This document shows, piece after piece, positions 60,683 through 64,000 of a stretch of DNA of 64,000 bases. Numbering within the stretch: position 1 is the stretch's first letter; every line of letters starts with the position of its first letter. The stretch spans positions 18,701,397 through 18,765,396 of the forward strand of contig NC_134652.1 of the NCBI RefSeq assembly GCF_030463565.1, in the 5' to 3' direction. The position numbers were made by a program, and so were the translations under genes. The notes beneath the pieces are model-generated. The model saw only the letters and a list, made by a program, of their open reading frames with translations, had not been told where the DNA came from and ran no database searches. The stretch comes from Pelecanus crispus. Its lineage: Eukaryota; Chordata; Aves; Pelecaniformes; Pelecanidae.

Positions 60683-63600
60683 TTAAAAAAAAAGTAAAAA
60701 GACAAGGGGACCCTTTTATTAGCACCCATAATCTCAACTCATTCTTTCAAGAGAGCCCACTAAAAATGCAAATTCACAGTGGCTTTCTCGAATCTTTGTA
60801 ACATACCATGAAATCACTTTTAGTAATATTTAACTAACTTGGGTTTTTCCCCCCCAAGATCTTGCCAGCAATTTAAAATAAAAGATACTACAAAGTTATA
60901 TTCCTTGTTATATTTTACTGTACTTTGAAGTATCTTAAGTAAAAGATGAAAAAATTCCTAGTTCATTTCATTCTACTTTTAATTTCAAAAGTGCTTAAAA
61001 TTTGTCTAAAAGGAACATAGTACTATATACAAGTTAATATTTTGTTTCAATCACATGAAAATAGGAAATTCTAATTAGCTCAGCTGTTTAAACACCTGAT
61101 GCCCTGAATAAAAACATTTAATTCCCACTGAAATTGAAAGGACTTACGCTTTTACAGCTGAAAAGAATCAGCTTTATTATCATAGAAGCATAACTGTAAC
61201 TTTTGAGTCTACACTGAAAAAACATCATTTAGAGAAGCAGGAAAAAGCAACATGACACAAGAATCTTAAATTTGGTTTGATGTTTTGGGCTTCCTCTTAT
61301 AAGTTACAGTTTTGGAGAAGACAAATAGTCTGAACATAAAGAGAACTCAGATGTGAATGTATAGTTATTATGGCAATAGCAAACACTAGCATGGTTTTAG
61401 TGTACACATAATAAGCAATACATTTATCATTACGCTGACCATACACCATTCAGACTCAAAGTATGCCTGCTGCTACATCATCATAGGCCTCCTGCAGGCC
61501 TCATTCGATCCATGTTAGAATATCAGTGCTTTGCTGAACTCTGCTGTCAAAACTGAATTTAATCAGTCTTCGGTCACTCTCTAGTTTGTAGGTATTTATA
61601 TTTAAGCCTTAACAGGACAGCTGTAGGCATAGCTGTGGGTATTTAAGCTTCAGAGAACTAACCTAGTTGTATTTACTACCTTAAAGCCCTACTAAAATCT
61701 CTGCAACAAAAAGAATATGTAATTTCTCTAACAATAAACTGAAGAGGCCATAAAACCAGGTATATTCCAGTCCCTTTATCTCCCAATATTCAAATGCTTA
61801 AAGTTACATAATCATTATGATCTATTTCTTAAGCCAGGTAAAGTGAGGAGACAACGTGGTTAGTCCTAAGGGAAGATTAAACGCAACGTATTTCTTCCAG
61901 CATCTAAAAAGAAAGCACAGTAACAAGCTAGAAGAAAGCAGGGTGAGACCCAAGACATTTAAAGCCCAAGATTGCACGGAGACCCACATACACAGAAGTT
62001 ACTAGATGACCATCCCTCTCTGATCACAAGCTTTCTTGATTCAGTCACCATGCCACCATCACTCTTCCATTATGAAAACTTTGAGACTTTCCTGTACAGA
62101 AAAGCATACCTATTCTAGCAAATTGAGTTTCCAGAACACTCCCACCACTGTGCCTCTCCAGTCTAAATGCACTACACTTTGCTACTTGAAAAGTCACATA
62201 CACAGAATTCAAAACAGGTTGAATTTGAAAAGCTGAGATGAAACAAGTATCTCCATTATCTGAAGGATTAATGTTTCCCAGTTGCTTCAAATACTAAAGC
62301 TGATCATTTTCAGTTGGTATTCACTCTAGATGTGTTCCATCTTGAAAAAAAATCCCTTTTTTATTTAAAATTAATCCACAGTTACCAAGTGTAGAGAATA
62401 TTCTCATCTCCAGCAAGTCACTTCGTCAAACGTGAGAAGACTGATGTAACCCTACAAAATTCCTATAAATATTAGCTATATATAATAGTGAACAATTATT
62501 TTCCCTGGTTACTAATATTTCAATTAAGTTACGGCTAAATTCCATGTCTTTTTAGAAGTACTTTCTCCTCTCTCTCTAGCGAGATTCTTGTTCATCTTGC
62601 TCTTTTCTTGCCTTTTTTTTTAACCTGAGGATGAAGAGGAATGCAGAATGGCAACTGCAAGTACAAATATGGGCTTGTATTAAAATAAAAGAACATTGTG
62701 AAACAGCTATGTTTACTACATAGTCGAAAAAAGCACACCATATAACATTCTAAATTCTTCTAAAATTTTCACCATTATTCCTGTGCTTCTGACCACATAC
62801 TATAGACTTGAATTTTCTCCGTCTATGTGCATTTTCTACACTTTCCCTTCTCACACTAATAACTTTTGAACAAGTTAATTATGGCTATTTTATGCTGAAG
62901 TACTGTCAGCTGGAAGGGAGTGGCAAAAGGCTGGCATAGCCAGCAATGGGAGTGACACAGAAAAATGATGAGTGGTCTGTGGCGTCCAGCAGCATCTGAT
63001 AAGCTTAAAGAGTCTATGAATGTATTTACATATATTAATTTCCTCGAGCAATTTTTGAAAATTTAAGCAAGCAGATGCTTTGGAAGTTCTCTGGCTAATA
63101 ACAAAGACCCAATTTACATCATGAAAGGTATCCTTCCCTAAGATAATATTGACTGTTTCCTTGCAATGTTCAGAGTCACATTTTAAAGCTATGTGAAGCT
63201 ATAATAAACATCAGATCTGATTAAGCACCTGCAGCTTGTTTACTAAATCAGTATAAAAAAAAGGTTTACCTATTGCTTGTAAGCAATTCTAAAACCAGTT
63301 AAAAGTTCAAATTCACGTGGAATTTGGTTAAGCTTTCTTCAAAGAAGAAGTAATTATATATTCTCTCTTTTATTTACTAAAACCAGTGTTTATGTTAAAG
63401 GTAAGCTCTTGTATCAATTTTCCAAGAAGCTGGGCAGCAGATCAGCATGAAAATACATCCAAAATACAAGTACTTAATACAATAGGAAAGAGAACCTGGA
63501 AATTTTCTTTAGAGTATTGTTTGTTCAAAATATGATCTCTCAAAATATTCAAGCTTCAGTTGCAGTATCCCACACACATTACACATAGATGCACACCCAC

Positions 63601-64000
63601 ACACAAAGATATAGGCCCTTCTTTAAAGGGCATTAATTACTATGGCAACTACTGTCACTGACACAGGCAGCTCCATTTAATTTATCATTACTCGTATACC
63701 CCTAGAAACACCAGAACCCCATGACATTTGCAAATACAGTTCATAATCCAATTTTATCCTACTTTATCCAATAATTATTTGAAATATACCATCTTTTGAA
63801 AATAAAGTAACATGCATCTTAAACTAAATGAATATACAAGAGAGATTTTGTCATACAAAGAAACATAGTGAAGATTCATGCCCAAACTTTTAAGTAATAC
63901 ACAGTAATTTCAGAAGGCTGAAATATAAACTCTGGAAACATATGAATGCATGCCTCACTGTCCTTCTATATCCAACACTGTCTGAAAATTGCCGTGTAAA

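Larger units (their letters stand above)
27043..64000 (-). other. IDE: IDE gene, 3' part (exons 12-25 by human numbering, partial)
   Basis: IDE is an M16A (inverzincin) metalloprotease of about 110 kDa. It degrades insulin, amyloid-beta, glucagon and amylin inside a closed chamber made of two halves. The thirteen constitutive exons here join with compatible phases and encode the last 542 full residues. They cover the end of the N-terminal half, the linker and the whole C-terminal half. Counting back from the stop puts every expected landmark in register: C573, C590, C789, C812, C819, R824, Y831, the SlyX-like EKPPHY (853-858), C904, C966 and C974. The HxxEH zinc site lies beyond the right edge. 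There are no in-frame stops or frameshifts. The last tripeptide AKL is a PTS1-like peroxisomal signal. An alternative exon 15b and a GC-AG intron are annotated separately. Confidence 0.97.
55668..64000 (-). other. IDE: IDE intron 11 (incomplete); no exon found
   Basis: 8.3 kb of AT-rich sequence up to the window edge. I searched by eye for the expected upstream segment (ending LRPENV) and did not find it, so exon 11 is taken to lie to the right of the window. A CR1 tail (56335-56462), an A-rich stretch (60383-60430) and a GATA/ATAC-rich stretch (60641-60682) are the only features. Confidence 0.75.

Noticed and set aside
1..64000. CRISPR arrays, tRNA or rRNA genes, operons, endogenous retrovirus genes or LTRs
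   Set aside because: I looked for regularly spaced repeats, cloverleaf-like A/B boxes and LTR-type boundaries or retroviral gene motifs and saw none that could be supported by eye.

Overview
This is a vertebrate nuclear window, almost certainly from a bird. Two multi-exon genes are recognisable, and they point towards each other. The last three coding exons of MARCHF5 (MARCH5/MITOL) are on the + strand at 197-2309. The 3' half of IDE (insulin-degrading enzyme, insulysin) is on the - strand, with coding exons from 27043 up to 55667. The bird assignment rests on CR1 LINE fragments with the avian-style 3' end, on short introns and a short spacer between the genes, and on conserved MARCHF5-IDE synteny. 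I cannot name the species.

Layout. Positions 1-2309 hold the end of MARCHF5, and its 3' UTR runs to roughly 4.5 kb. From about 4.5 to 17.1 kb is intergenic sequence with no gene I can support. From about 17.15 to 18.08 kb is a CpG-rich island with promoter-like motifs and no recognised gene. From about 18.1 to 27.0 kb is AT-rich, gene-free sequence downstream of the IDE stop; part of it must be IDE 3' UTR, but the end is uncertain. From 27043 to 55667 lie thirteen constitutive-looking IDE coding exons plus one alternative exon. Counting back from the stop codon in a 1019-residue frame, they encode residues 477-1019 and correspond to human exons 12-25. From 55668 to 64000 is upstream IDE intron without recognisable exons. 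The zinc-binding HxxEH half of IDE lies beyond the right edge.

The two genes have unrelated jobs. MARCHF5 is a mitochondrial outer-membrane ubiquitin ligase, and IDE is a cytosolic/peroxisomal zinc metalloprotease. They are linked here only by conserved synteny.

The most notable observations are four. First, IDE has a duplicated pair of equal-length (145-nt) exons, 15a and 15b, which can only be used one at a time if the frame is kept. Second, the intron after the exon encoding residues 478-511 needs a GC-AG splice pair. Third, there is an orphan CpG island with a YY1-type motif beyond the 3' end of IDE. Fourth, IDE intron 20 carries a decayed CR1 LINE with a recognisable, broken reverse-transcriptase remnant. 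I found no CRISPR array, operon, viral gene, tRNA or rRNA, and no evidence of a novel multi-gene system.
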